The notes under the pieces are model-generated. The model was not told the DNA's origin. It saw nothing but the letters and a program-made list of their open reading frames with translations, and did no database searches. From NCBI GenBank assembly GCA_027577415.1, contig JANBQS010000084.1:1-39124 (forward strand): 39,124 bases of DNA. The letters are read 5' to 3'. Positions 1 through 8,512 of this stretch are shown here, piece after piece (the first letter of the stretch is position 1; each line of letters starts with the position of its first letter). Source of the DNA: Coemansia sp. RSA 922. Lineage: Eukaryota > Kickxellomycota > Kickxellomycetes > Kickxellales > Kickxellaceae. Position numbers and translations under genes: made by a program.

Positions 1-16
1 TTCTTTTTGTCATGAC

Positions 17-1126
17 ATGCAATGTACTTTCACCTTTGTAGAAATTTCTTTGGAAAGCATTGCAAAAAGCAGCTATTCTTTATGGCCAACACCCACTGCA
101 GTCCACCTTTTTCTTCTTCTTCTTTCTCTTTACACGTTTTCAATCACTTTCACCTACTTTTCTCTACGTTTTTTTATTGTTGGTAATTGTCTCCAAGTAG
201 CCTCAACAATATCGGCTCCAATACTGAGAACTATAAGTGCTTTCAAGGAATTTGTAAGTAAAAACGCCTGTTTTGTTGTCTTTGCAAAAAATAAGGACAA
301 TTGTGACTCAGCAGTGGATGAAATTTCTACCCGTACAGGGCTGCCAACAGGTGTAATTGTCCTGGGAGACGACATCAACGACCCTTTTTATAGCGAATGG
401 GTTGGAGAGACTAAGGATAGGAATATGTACTTAGTGTTCTATAAGAAAGGACGGCGCCAAGATACTTTACCGACTGATAAACTAAATGGAAAGTTGTTAG
501 GTATACAGGCGGTTGTCACGAATGTTGAGAGTATTTGCTATGACAAAGGCATCCGCGTAGTTTATCCTCGTGGCACAGAGTACCAATCATTTGTGACGGA
601 GTACCTTCATGCTCATCTCAAGGAGGTGCCGTTTGATAACTACAACCATTACGAGCTAGACATTATTAGTACTGTAAATGCTTACAAGGAGTTTGTAAGT
701 GAAAACATTTGTTATGTTGTCTTTGCCAAGAATAAGGACAGTTGTAGCCCAATAGTGGATGAAATTTCCAACCGCACAAAGGTACCAACAGGTGTAATTG
801 TCTTGGGAGATGACACCAAAGACCCTTTTTATAGCGAATGGGTTGGAGAGACTACGGATGGGGATGCGTACTTGGCGTACTATGAGAAAGGAAGACGCCA
901 AGATGTTTTACCGACAGAGAAACCAAATGGGCAGTTGATAAGTACAGATACGGTTGTCAATAATATTGAGAGTATTTGCAATGACAAAGGTATCCATGTG
1001 GTTTATCCTTGTGGTAGTGCAGAGTATAGATCTTTTGTGACGGACTACCTCTATGCTCATCTCAAGGACGTTCGGATACATACGTATAGCTACTACGAGC
1101 TGGCTCTGATGAGACGCGACGGTTAG
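17..1126 (+). CDS. Two-repeat protein of unknown function, start uncertain
   Basis: I do not recognise this protein. Residues about 73-217 and 218-363 are two copies of one unit of roughly 145 residues. Both copies carry EFVS.N.C.VVFAKNKD, TGVIVLGDD, DPFYSEWVGET and GRRQD..PT, so the gene arose by internal duplication. Before the first repeat lies a hydrophobic stretch (residues about 28-57) that could be a signal or membrane segment. However, the DNA encoding it (about 107-180) is the CT-rich type that forms 5' leaders elsewhere in this window. The only in-frame ATG before the repeats is at 17, close to the window edge, and the next in-frame Met is near residue 137. The real start may therefore lie in another exon, or the copy may be 5'-damaged. 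The two repeat units are intact and in frame, so translation of that part is likely. Confidence 0.55.
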   Translation: MQCTFTFVEISLESIAKSSYSLWPTPTAVHLFLLLLSLYTFSITFTYFSLRFFIVGNCLQVASTISAPILRTISAFKEFVSKNACFVVFAKNKDNCDSAVDEISTRTGLPTGVIVLGDDINDPFYSEWVGETKDRNMYLVFYKKGRRQDTLPTDKLNGKLLGIQAVVTNVESICYDKGIRVVYPRGTEYQSFVTEYLHAHLKEVPFDNYNHYELDIISTVNAYKEFVSENICYVVFAKNKDSCSPIVDEISNRTKVPTGVIVLGDDTKDPFYSEWVGETTDGDAYLAYYEKGRRQDVLPTEKPNGQLISTDTVVNNIESICNDKGIHVVYPCGSAEYRSFVTDYLYAHLKDVRIHTYSYYELALMRRDG

Positions 1127-1182
1127 TCTAACTAGTTTTGATAGGTTAGCCAGACTCTAACGAGCAGTGGGATAATGCCCTT

Positions 1183-1196
1183 TTTCGGGCCCGAAA
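1183..1196. repeat. Perfect 14-bp palindrome
   Basis: TTTCGGGCCCGAAA lies 57 bp after the stop of the two-repeat gene, in the tail-to-tail gap with the cobalamin adenosyltransferase gene. It could be a hairpin or a protein site; nothing else identifies it. Confidence 0.3.
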
Positions 1197-1233
1197 TATC
1201 CATTTAGTTATTCAAGAATTTAAATATATAATA

Positions 1234-1239
1234 AATAAA
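1234..1239 (+). terminator. Candidate polyadenylation signal AATAAA
   Basis: AATAAA sits about 108 bp after the stop codon of the two-repeat gene, in an A/T-rich stretch. The hexamer is the only support. Confidence 0.35.
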
Positions 1240-1367
1240 ACAAGGCACTGCCTCTCTTTCCTTACTCTTGGCTAAACCTGACCATAGCTTTGGCCGTTAG
1301 CAGGGTCGGTGGGCGGGGCACCCACTGCTAGCTAGTGATTAGTTAACCTATCAAATAACGCAACATA

Positions 1368-2018
1368 CTAGTCTAATTCTGTGCTACGCCCTTGCTGACG
1401 AACATAGATTCTCTCTGTGACGCCCTGCTTCATGGCAGCCCATCTTGCAGCAACAAACAAAAAGTCGCTAAGACGATTAACAAACATAAGAGTCTCCTTA
1501 TCGACATCGTCCTTGAGTGGTATCAACGAGCGCTCAGCACGACGACAAACAGTACGAGCAACATGCAGTGTGGATGCAGCTAGCCCACCCGACGGCAAGA
1601 TAAACGAGCGGTGAACAGGCAAGCCCTCAGACAACTCGTCTATCCACGCTTCCAGCTGCTCGCAGTGGTAGCCATCGGGGTCGAATCTTGTACGGCGGAC
1701 TTTGGACATTTGTTTCTCCGTGTTTAAAGGCGTGGCGACATTAGACCCGACGTCTTGTAAAAGACACTGGATGGCTTCTAGCCGAGATATTAGAGTATCG
1801 GCGGGTGTGGCTTGTAAATAGGCTATGGCTAGGCCGAGCATCGACGACAGCTCGTCGGTGTTACCCAAGGCTTCAAAGACAGCGTCGTCCTTGCTACGGC
1901 GCTCACCAGTGAACAAGGACGACGTGCCCTTGTCTCCAGTTCGTGTGTACACTTTTATTGTCGCTGGATAGCTCTTGACCTCTTCGGGCGCCTTTATCGT
2001 GAGGTCGTGCTGACTCAT
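1368..2018 (-). CDS. MMAB: PduO/MMAB-type cob(I)alamin adenosyltransferase
   Basis: The enzyme transfers the 5'-deoxyadenosyl group of ATP to cob(I)alamin, making adenosylcobalamin for methylmalonyl-CoA mutase in mitochondria. The family signatures are in order in the 216 residues: YTRTGDKGTSSLFTGERRSKDD (residues 24-45; ATP-binding N-terminal loop), NTDELSS (53-59), LPSGGLAASTLHVARTVCRRAER (141-163; the Arg and Glu residues that bind nucleotide in the human enzyme) and NRLSDFLF (181-188). Length fits the catalytic core. The N-terminus (MSQHDLTIKAPEE) is acidic and lacks an obvious mitochondrial presequence, so either a short upstream exon is missing or targeting is unusual. The gene is divergent from a small membrane-protein gene across about 140 bp. 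Dikarya generally lack this pathway, so it also informs on lineage. Confidence 0.95.
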   Translation of the reverse strand: MSQHDLTIKAPEEVKSYPATIKVYTRTGDKGTSSLFTGERRSKDDAVFEALGNTDELSSMLGLAIAYLQATPADTLISRLEAIQCLLQDVGSNVATPLNTEKQMSKVRRTRFDPDGYHCEQLEAWIDELSEGLPVHRSFILPSGGLAASTLHVARTVCRRAERSLIPLKDDVDKETLMFVNRLSDFLFVAARWAAMKQGVTERIYVRQQGRSTELD

Positions 2019-2160
2019 TTTTTTTACAAGGTAATTTAAAAAAATTAGGATCTGATAGAAAAAAATATTAAAAAAGAATCGATCTTTAGAGAGAAAAAGA
2101 GGGAGAGAGTGTGAAAACTACTTTTTGTCTCTGCAAATAATTTTTTATTGTCGCATTCTA

Positions 2161-2367
2161 ATGTCGTTTATGAACAAATTCGGAGCACCACTTATTGCAG
2201 CAATCGCTGGAGTTGGGATAGCCACATACACGCTATTACCGGCTATGCGAGAGCAGCGCGACAACCAGAACCGACTCAGTGACGAGGTCAAGCGCACCGT
2301 CGCTTCACAAGAGCATACGGGCAGTCAGCCAACAACAGCGGCTGATAACTCCAAATCAACAAAATAG
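2161..2367 (+). CDS. Small single-pass membrane protein, possibly mitochondrial
   Basis: This gene encodes 68 residues, from the first ATG after a pyrimidine-rich leader; a second ATG lies three codons later. Residues about 8-27 (GAPLIAAIAGVGIATYTLLP) form one membrane segment. It is followed by a charged, polar tail (MREQRDNQNRLSDEVKR) and a low-complexity Ser/Thr/Gln/Lys end. A very short N-terminus, one Gly/Ala-rich helix and a basic tail are typical of small mitochondrial inner-membrane subunits and assembly factors, but I cannot match a named family. It shares a divergent promoter region of about 140 bp with the cobalamin adenosyltransferase gene, which could mean shared control. Confidence 0.55.
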   Translation: MSFMNKFGAPLIAAIAGVGIATYTLLPAMREQRDNQNRLSDEVKRTVASQEHTGSQPTTAADNSKSTK

Positions 2368-2392
2368 AGATCTATCTAATATAAAAAACGAC

Positions 2393-2398
2393 AATAAA
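2393..2398 (+). terminator. Candidate polyadenylation signal AATAAA
   Basis: AATAAA lies 26 bp after the stop of the 68-residue membrane protein gene. The next gene converges from the other strand only about 50 bp further on, so the two 3' ends must be compact or overlap. Confidence 0.45.
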
Positions 2399-2447
2399 GA
2401 AGAAAGAAAAAGCGATAGGAAGAGAGGGAAAAAGTGTACAAGTGTTT

Positions 2448-3290
2448 TTAGGTAGTAGTGGTCTTTGGTTGGAGTTCTATGAGGCGTTTAAGGCCGACCA
2501 GCCACTTGAGTTCCGAATCGAATCCAGCCTGCATCAAGTCACGGTGAGCACTGAGTGCTTCTGCCAGCTGGTATCCGTCGATGCGCACAGCAATAGAGCA
2601 AACAGCAGAGACCACAGCGGCATCCAGCTCAGGCAGCCGCTCGTCCAGCAGAGCCAGGCGCTTGGCAGTATCTTCAACCATGCGCTTAGTCATCGCTGTT
2701 GCCGAGTCCAAGGCCACGCGGTCCAGAGCCTTGCGCAGCAGCTGGCTAGCAGTCTGCTCCTGCTCCACTCTGTCCTCTGGCACATCAACCAGCTCTTTGG
2801 CTTCGGGCAACGCCTCGTCAACAAGTACAAACGACGACGCCTTGGACGAGGGCGACACAGAGTCACTAACCACGACAGGCCTTTTCTTTACCGACGACGC
2901 CGATGATGGTGTAGCTGGACTCTGCTGCGCTTTGAAGACCACCGTGGGTGGGTCATTCCAGTGCCCGCCGTCTGCATGTCCTCCACCTGTAAAGTTGCGG
3001 TATGCCAGGTTGGCTGCTAGTCCCGACTGCCGCTCGGTTTCGACCTGGCTACGCAGGCTGGCCATCGACGTTGTGCTTTGTGCGGCGCTGGGCCCTGCCG
3101 ATGAGAACGCCTTGGACATTGGCGGCGGTGGTAGGGGCGGCTGTTTCAGAGCACTGCTGTCATTTATCTCCTCATTCGACTGGGGTGTCTGAATTTCAGG
3201 ACTGTCGTCCCCAGACGCCTTGTCTTCGACGGGTGGAGTGTCATTGGAATCCCCGCCAACCAACCGCTTGAACAACGAAATAAAAGGCAT
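2448..3290 (-). CDS. SRA1: SRA1/Sec31-type helical protein
   Basis: This 280-residue protein carries the two marks of the steroid receptor RNA activator protein family. One is a short HWNDPPTVVF element (residues about 109-118; animal SRA1 has WNDPPQF near its start). The other is a C-terminal helical bundle (about 185-275) with TAKRLALLDERLPEL and WLVGLKRLIE, the SRA1 domain also found at the C-terminus of the COPII coat protein Sec31. The middle is disordered and Ser/Pro-rich, with a PPLPPPP run. The chosen start, MPFISLFKRL, follows a CT-rich leader; an in-frame ATG 26 codons upstream would add an implausible Phe/Ser-rich N-terminus. No WD repeats are present, so this is not Sec31 itself. 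In animals SRA1 is linked to transcription and RNA; the fungal role is unknown. Confidence 0.8.
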   Translation of the reverse strand: MPFISLFKRLVGGDSNDTPPVEDKASGDDSPEIQTPQSNEEINDSSALKQPPLPPPPMSKAFSSAGPSAAQSTTSMASLRSQVETERQSGLAANLAYRNFTGGGHADGGHWNDPPTVVFKAQQSPATPSSASSVKKRPVVVSDSVSPSSKASSFVLVDEALPEAKELVDVPEDRVEQEQTASQLLRKALDRVALDSATAMTKRMVEDTAKRLALLDERLPELDAAVVSAVCSIAVRIDGYQLAEALSAHRDLMQAGFDSELKWLVGLKRLIELQPKTTTT

Positions 3291-4070
3291 AAAAGAAAAA
3301 TAGAAAGAAAAAAGTGTAGAAATTGATTCGCTAAAAAGAAAAAGAGAAAAAGAAAAAAGGAACTGCATGCTTGTCTATCCCCACACACACATGCATTCTC
3401 AATATTTGTGAAACATATGCCGTTGCTTCTTCCCCCACACTCACTAAATTTAGATCTGATTTCCACACATGACAGCATCCCACTAGCAGGCACATGGGCA
3501 CGATTCACCCGGGTATAAAGGTTCCTGCCAACAATGCTTGATTCTGGTTGGGTGGGTTTGACTCCTGCCTGTAGCCTGTGCGGGAACCTTTGGGATCGCA
3601 GGGAGCATGGGAATGAAGGCCAGTTTCCAACTTAAAGTCACCATTGGGTGGCTTCCAGAGCATTTAGCAATGAATATGGCTTGGGGGTGTCCACTTGGAG
3701 TCCGGTGTTAGGCATTGGCACGCTGGCGTAGGCCTGGGCGTGCTCAAGGCTATTGAATAGCTGGGCAAAGCGTGAGGCTGGCAACAGAGCAACGAAAACT
3801 GGCAGCACTGGTTCAGTCAAGGGACTGCATCCCCGATGTCACTGCCTCTGGATAGGGGCTGGCTGACCATGCAACCTGCGATCTTTTTTGCATTATTTTT
3901 TTGCTACTTTTTTATATTTTGTTATGCAGCCGCTAATATAGTCCATATATGAAAATACTGCCCTGTATATTTTTACACGAGGGAAATGTCAGCGACTCGG
4001 ACCTATTTTCCTCTCTTTCTCCTCCAGAATATATTTGTCACCTATTTTATTATATTTTATTTTACTCAGT
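3291..4070. other. Intergenic gap with a GC-rich, gene-like relic
   Basis: No convincing gene is present. The part from about 3500 to 3860 is richer in G+C than the surrounding spacers. On the minus strand it reads as a 60-codon ATG frame (3638-3820, containing PASRFAQLFNSLEHAQAYAS). After its TGA, another frame continues with a protein-like composition through about 3510. This looks like a decayed coding fragment, possibly of a mobile element, but no motif identifies it. The part from 3880 to 4070 is A/T-rich promoter sequence for the Ser-rich protein. Confidence 0.35.
3966..3974 (+). promoter_or_regulatory. TATA-like element
   Basis: TATATTTTT lies 105 bp before the ATG of the Ser-rich secreted protein and is followed by a CT-rich leader. 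The spacing is close to that of TATA-like elements before the four-repeat protein and the AA11-like gene. Confidence 0.4.
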
Positions 4071-6320
4071 ATGAAGCGCCTATCTTTCTTTTCACTGCTA
4101 GCTGTCTCACTCTCTGCCTTGCACGTAGTGAGCAGTGCAGGAATTACGCCTGCTGCGACTCCAACAAAGACCCAGCAAGCATCCAAGGATGGTTTTACAC
4201 TTTACTTGCCATTTATTGGTTCTGTGGTATTCTCTCAAGCACCATTTACCCTGTCTCTGCCACTATTCAGTCCTAAAACTAAAACTCCTGCACAACCACT
4301 TCCACCAGTTACAGTTAGCCTAGCATCCATGGCAATTTGTGATGCCGCAGAGGCAGAACTTCTTCCTAACAGCTGTCTACCTCAATCAACCTCTCTATCA
4401 CTGCAACTCTCGGATTTATCTTCTTCTGCTGCTGCTGCCGATTCACCTACGGAATCTCCCTTGCCAGGTTTAGAGTCTACAAGCAGTATCAGTTCAGATA
4501 TTTCGACAACCAATTCATTATCTGCACTGGAGCGTCTAGAAGCATGGGTACAAATTATGCATCCATCTACTGTGCACACTTTGCCCAATTCCGCCGAAAC
4601 AAATAGACCACAAAAACGTGATTTGATATCTATAGATGTAAACTTGCCTAATCCCTTTCGAGGTAATACTTTTTCAGACTCAAGTGGTAATATTCAGAGT
4701 AATTCGAAGACTAGTGAGATTACCTTTCCTGATACTACGCTTAATTATCCTCTAACTTTGAATGAAATGGATCTTGCATGGAGTGGTCTTGATACTTCTG
4801 CAAATGTTTTATCTTTTACTGAACCCAGTTCTCCTATACTTTCTGAGAGAAAGATGTCTAGTAGGATGGTTGGACATGGCACTATCGAGATTGTATTGGA
4901 ACCTGCTGCTTTGTCATTTTTGGAACAATTGGCCAGTGCTGCTAGTTCTGAACATAAAACGTCTCGCAGATCGATAGCACACCCTAATAGCTCTAGTAGT
5001 CATGCATTACCTCTGTCTACGTCATCTATTGAATTATTATCTAGTATTGGAGGTTCGGAACTATCAACATCTTCTACTTTGGTAGAGCAGCTGACTAGTT
5101 CCAGTAGTCTTGAATTATCTGCATCAACTGCTTCTCTTGAACTGTCATCTAGCGCTGGTAGTTTGGAACTAGTAACATCCCTGACACCACTAGTGCAGCC
5201 ATCTAGTTCTCTGAGCTCTGAGTTGTCAACATCTCAAACATTGCTCAGCCAACTATCCAATACCCAAAGTTCCGAATTAGTAACCTCCCAGTCCCCGATT
5301 GACCAACAGTCTAGCTCTCAAAGCTCTGAAATGGCAGCATTCTTTTCGTCTCTTGCAAACCCAGCTAGTACCACGAGCTCCGAGCTATCAGTATCCCCGA
5401 CACCATTATTGCAACTATCCAGCATCCAAAACTCCGAGCTAACCTCATCTCAGACTTTGCTCGACCAACAGTCTAGCTCCCAAAGCTCTGAATTGGCAGC
5501 ATTCTTTTCATCTCTTGCAAACCCTGTTAGTGCCAGCAGCACCGAGCTAGTAACATCTCTGACACTGCTAGTACAACCTTTAAGTACTCAGAGTTCCGAA
5601 GTGGTTGCTCCCTCGATGCCACTAGTACAACTATCCAGCACTCAAGGCTCTGAGCTAGCCACGTCACAGACTTTGCTTGACCAACAGTCTAGCTCCCAAA
5701 GTTTAGAGTTGGCCACATCTCAGACTCTGGTTGATCTACAGTATACTGCTGAAAGTTCCGAACTAGCTGCATTCTTCTCTTCTCTTGCAAAGCCAGCAAG
5801 CACTACCAGCTCGGAATCACTCGTATCTGTCTCATCAATTGAGCAACTTGGCAGTAGCTCAAAGCAGCCGGAATCGCAGTCATCAGTTGAGCAGCTCTCC
5901 AGCAGTTTAGAACTACTTGCATCCGTGTCTTCGGTTGAGCAACTTGTCAGTAGCTCTAAACAGACTGAATTACTATCGTCATCTGAGCTGCTTGCCAGTA
6001 GCTCGGTCCAATCCATATCATCTTTTGACTTAAACACGTCCGTGGCATCTATGGCTGAGAAAGCCTCATCAACAAGCCAGGAAACGTCAGCAGAAAGCTC
6101 AAACAGCACAACTGCTGAAAACATCAATAGGCCAAGCAGCTCGCTATCTGCTGCCAGTAATGACAGTTGTTCATCAGGAGCCATGCGCTGCGTGGATGAA
6201 GGACGTTCTTTCGATACATGTGTGCATGGAAAATGGGGTGTCGTACGTAACTGTCCCATGTACACTCGCTGTATTGACACAGGATTTGGTATTGCTTGCG
6301 ACAGGTTTAACAGTGATTAG
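4071..6320 (+). CDS. Secreted Ser-rich protein with CBM19-like chitin-binding tail
   Basis: This 749-residue protein starts with a clear signal peptide (MKRLSFFSLLAVSLSALHVVSSA). The start was chosen because it gives this signal directly after the leader; an upstream in-frame ATG at 4035 would bury it. Dibasic KR (near 195) and RR (near 300) could be Kex2 sites. Residues about 280-690 are very Ser/Thr-rich with imperfect repeats based on SSELATSQTLLDQQSSSQ and AAFFSSLANP, expected to be heavily O-mannosylated. The last 52 residues hold six cysteines in the CBM19 pattern (CSSGAMRC, FDTC, GKWGVVRNCP, C, C), similar to the tail of yeast chitinase Cts1 and of the oxygenase at 29458-30522. No catalytic domain and no GPI signal are visible. 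The likely role is a wall-associated chitin-binding structural or surface protein. Confidence 0.8.
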   Translation: MKRLSFFSLLAVSLSALHVVSSAGITPAATPTKTQQASKDGFTLYLPFIGSVVFSQAPFTLSLPLFSPKTKTPAQPLPPVTVSLASMAICDAAEAELLPNSCLPQSTSLSLQLSDLSSSAAAADSPTESPLPGLESTSSISSDISTTNSLSALERLEAWVQIMHPSTVHTLPNSAETNRPQKRDLISIDVNLPNPFRGNTFSDSSGNIQSNSKTSEITFPDTTLNYPLTLNEMDLAWSGLDTSANVLSFTEPSSPILSERKMSSRMVGHGTIEIVLEPAALSFLEQLASAASSEHKTSRRSIAHPNSSSSHALPLSTSSIELLSSIGGSELSTSSTLVEQLTSSSSLELSASTASLELSSSAGSLELVTSLTPLVQPSSSLSSELSTSQTLLSQLSNTQSSELVTSQSPIDQQSSSQSSEMAAFFSSLANPASTTSSELSVSPTPLLQLSSIQNSELTSSQTLLDQQSSSQSSELAAFFSSLANPVSASSTELVTSLTLLVQPLSTQSSEVVAPSMPLVQLSSTQGSELATSQTLLDQQSSSQSLELATSQTLVDLQYTAESSELAAFFSSLAKPASTTSSESLVSVSSIEQLGSSSKQPESQSSVEQLSSSLELLASVSSVEQLVSSSKQTELLSSSELLASSSVQSISSFDLNTSVASMAEKASSTSQETSAESSNSTTAENINRPSSSLSAASNDSCSSGAMRCVDEGRSFDTCVHGKWGVVRNCPMYTRCIDTGFGIACDRFNSD
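5300..5815 (+). repeat. Coding minisatellite in the Ser-rich protein
   Basis: Blocks with DQQSSSQSSE and MAAFFSSLANP-type units recur near 5300-5375, 5461-5530, 5678-5720 and 5757-5800. The first two are nearly identical at DNA level over about 70 bp. The pattern suggests expansion by replication slippage or unequal exchange, as in other fungal wall proteins. Confidence 0.65.
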
Positions 6321-6330
6321 CTAATTTATA

Positions 6331-6336
6331 AATAAA
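6331..6336 (+). terminator. Candidate polyadenylation signal AATAAA
   Basis: AATAAA is found 11 bp after the TAG of the Ser-rich protein gene, within TTATAAATAAAATCT. Confidence 0.45.
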
Positions 6337-7112
6337 ATCTAACCCTTGAACAAATAATGTTTTAGAAGCGTCTTCCTACCCCTGCATATCCTCAACCTAT
6401 TTATAGACATTGTTTGTGGCACTTTTGTCCTCGTGCCATGTTGTGCGGGTCTCTGACGTTTTGCTACATTTTTTTTACTTTTCTTACAAGAATAAAGAAC
6501 AATGGTACTGACGTGTCCAACTGCATCAATGGCAAGGCGGAGTACAGGATCCAAAAAGAAAAGCCCATAGCGGACCTGAGCTGAAATAGTTCTAATTTTG
6601 GAACATCGGACAAATAAAAAAGATCTTAATTTCTCTGTATGTTTCATACCAAGAAAAAGTACCAACACAAGTAGAGTTTGTGAACGATCTACACTTGACT
6701 TCTATGGCTAGTGACATGTGTACGGAGTGGCTATCATAACACCAAGCTATATGCCAAGAAGGAGCGTCATTTGAAATTGTTCCGCATTCTCCGTTTTTTC
6801 CAAGAAGAATAGTACTACAATACCTCATCTTGGCAAACTTTATTTTTTTTTCTAGTACGCGGATTCTTCTCTTTTCCGCATTAGACCCGCTACCATTTCC
6901 CCTACTCCTTCTTTTTTCTTTTTATAGCTCATACAAAACAAGGTATCACCATACACAAATGTGCGTCGGCATTATGCGTTTTGAAGAAGAACAGACATCA
7001 TATCATGCACATCGCTCCCTCACTATTTGGTCATCAGAAAAGACAGAAATCAAGCACATATTTTTTTGTTAGCATGGATATCTTGGCGTCCAACGAGCCC
7101 TATTTTTTTGCT
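6337..7112. other. Intergenic region without a supported gene
   Basis: Short frames occur on both strands, but none has a plausible leader, composition or motif. The distal part (about 6830-7200) becomes CT-rich and leads into the promoter of the four-repeat secreted protein. Confidence 0.5.
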
Positions 7113-7119
7113 TATAAAA
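7113..7119 (+). promoter_or_regulatory. TATA box of the four-repeat secreted protein
   Basis: TATAAAA lies 107 bp before the ATG, followed by a CT-rich leader (ttcttcttcttctccatcttcca) directly before the start codon. Confidence 0.55.
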
Positions 7120-7219
7120 TACGGGAGCATTGCCGCAGAAAAAAACCCTTCTTTATCCACACAACATCTCTTTTGTAAATCTTCTTGTACACACTTTTCT
7201 TCTTCTTCTCCATCTTCCA

Positions 7220-8479
7220 ATGAAGACCACGCTTACTATTGCTAGTCTGTTGGCTGCCTCACTGGTCGCCACCGCTGCACCAGCCAATCCCACTTCTACA
7301 ACTCCATCGCATTATTTGCACACGTTCACCGATGACAATGGCTACACTCTCTTGATCGACGAGGCCAACCACGAGCTAGGCGGGTTTATTGCTGGTATCA
7401 CCGGAATCGACGGCATCTATGAGGCCGATGACGTAGAGCCCATGTCAGGAACCGATACATGGGTGGATGTCCACGACGGTGACTACGTTGTCATCGACTA
7501 TGAGCATCCCCGTCACTACACAGTGTACGATTCGGCTGGTAGCCCTATCGAGACCATTAGTCACGCCTATACTTCTCCAACCTCGGGAGGTACCTATTCT
7601 ACTGCTCCAGCGCATTATCTGATGACATTCGTGAACCAAGATAAGGAGACTTTGCTTATTGACCAGGCGGTGAGCAATGCGGCGATCCTGCAAGCCGGTG
7701 TCGTGGGTGTCGACGGTATCTACACTATTCCAGCGGGCGGATTCCCAGTGGGCAAGGAGACTGGTACTGACACTTGGGTGGACAGCGTCGATGGTATTAT
7801 CGCTGTTATCGATAACGCTAACCCGAATTACTACACTGTTTACGATGCTTCTAGCAACCCCATCGAAACCGTGAACATTACTCCGACACCAACTACGCCT
7901 ATGCACTACCTCCAGACATTCACAAACGCCAAGCATGAGACAGTCAAGTTTGACCATTTCGTTAATGGAATCGGCGCCTTTGTTATTGGTTCTGATGGCG
8001 TAGACGGTATTTACACTGGTGTTCCGTTCCCACACAAGGAACACTCTGTTGGAATGGATACTTGGATCAACGGCAACGATGGCGCTCGTGTGGTTATCGA
8101 TTACGAGCATCCTTATACGTATACGGCGTTTGACAGTAGCCTTAACCCAATTGAAACTGGGTCCTTCCCGTTGCCATCGCCGGCTCCCACTGGATCTGGA
8201 TACTCGACGGCGGAACCTACTCACCAATTGCGCACCTTTACTAACCAAGATAGCAAGACCATCGTGATCGACTATGCCCAGCCTGGTGTAGCGCTTGTGG
8301 AGAATGGAGTCGTTGGTGCGGATGGATTCTACTATGCCTCGGACGCTCAACCACATAGCGGTACTGATACTTGGGTCAACGATTTGGACGGCGTCAAGGC
8401 GATCATTGATAACGCTCATCCAAACTACTACACTGTCTACGACAGCAGCGACAACCCTATTGAGACTATTAGCCGCTAG
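7220..8479 (+). CDS. Secreted protein of four ~100-residue tandem repeats
   Basis: This gene encodes 419 residues. The start was chosen at MKTTLTIASLLAASLVATAA, a clean signal peptide with cleavage near residue 20. The mature protein is four copies of one unit at residues about 31-115, 132-218, 229-313 and 335-418, separated by short Pro/Thr/Ser/Gly linkers. The shared pattern is HYL.TFTN....T..ID, V.GVDGIY, GTDTWV, DG..VID, HP.YYTVYDSS and NPIET. There are no cysteines, no transmembrane segment after the signal and no catalytic motif that I recognise. The regular aromatic and Asp/Gly pattern suggests a small beta-rich fold repeated four times. It ends only 33 bp from the stop of the convergent WDR6 gene. 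I cannot assign a family; a secreted wall, adhesion or ligand-binding role is only a guess. Confidence 0.75.
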   Translation: MKTTLTIASLLAASLVATAAPANPTSTTPSHYLHTFTDDNGYTLLIDEANHELGGFIAGITGIDGIYEADDVEPMSGTDTWVDVHDGDYVVIDYEHPRHYTVYDSAGSPIETISHAYTSPTSGGTYSTAPAHYLMTFVNQDKETLLIDQAVSNAAILQAGVVGVDGIYTIPAGGFPVGKETGTDTWVDSVDGIIAVIDNANPNYYTVYDASSNPIETVNITPTPTTPMHYLQTFTNAKHETVKFDHFVNGIGAFVIGSDGVDGIYTGVPFPHKEHSVGMDTWINGNDGARVVIDYEHPYTYTAFDSSLNPIETGSFPLPSPAPTGSGYSTAEPTHQLRTFTNQDSKTIVIDYAQPGVALVENGVVGADGFYYASDAQPHSGTDTWVNDLDGVKAIIDNAHPNYYTVYDSSDNPIETISR

Positions 8480-8512
8480 ACAATTTTCGTTTTTCATTAT
8501 TTTTATTCTTCT

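Noticed and set aside
6339..7245. Several 60-110 codon frames in the gap before the four-repeat gene
   Set aside because: They overlap each other on both strands and have no motifs, signal peptides or leaders that hold up.
7445..8497. 350-codon frame opposite the four-repeat secreted protein
   Set aside because: It is a shadow of a strongly biased repeat gene; the plus-strand frame has a signal peptide, TATA box and four-fold protein repeat.
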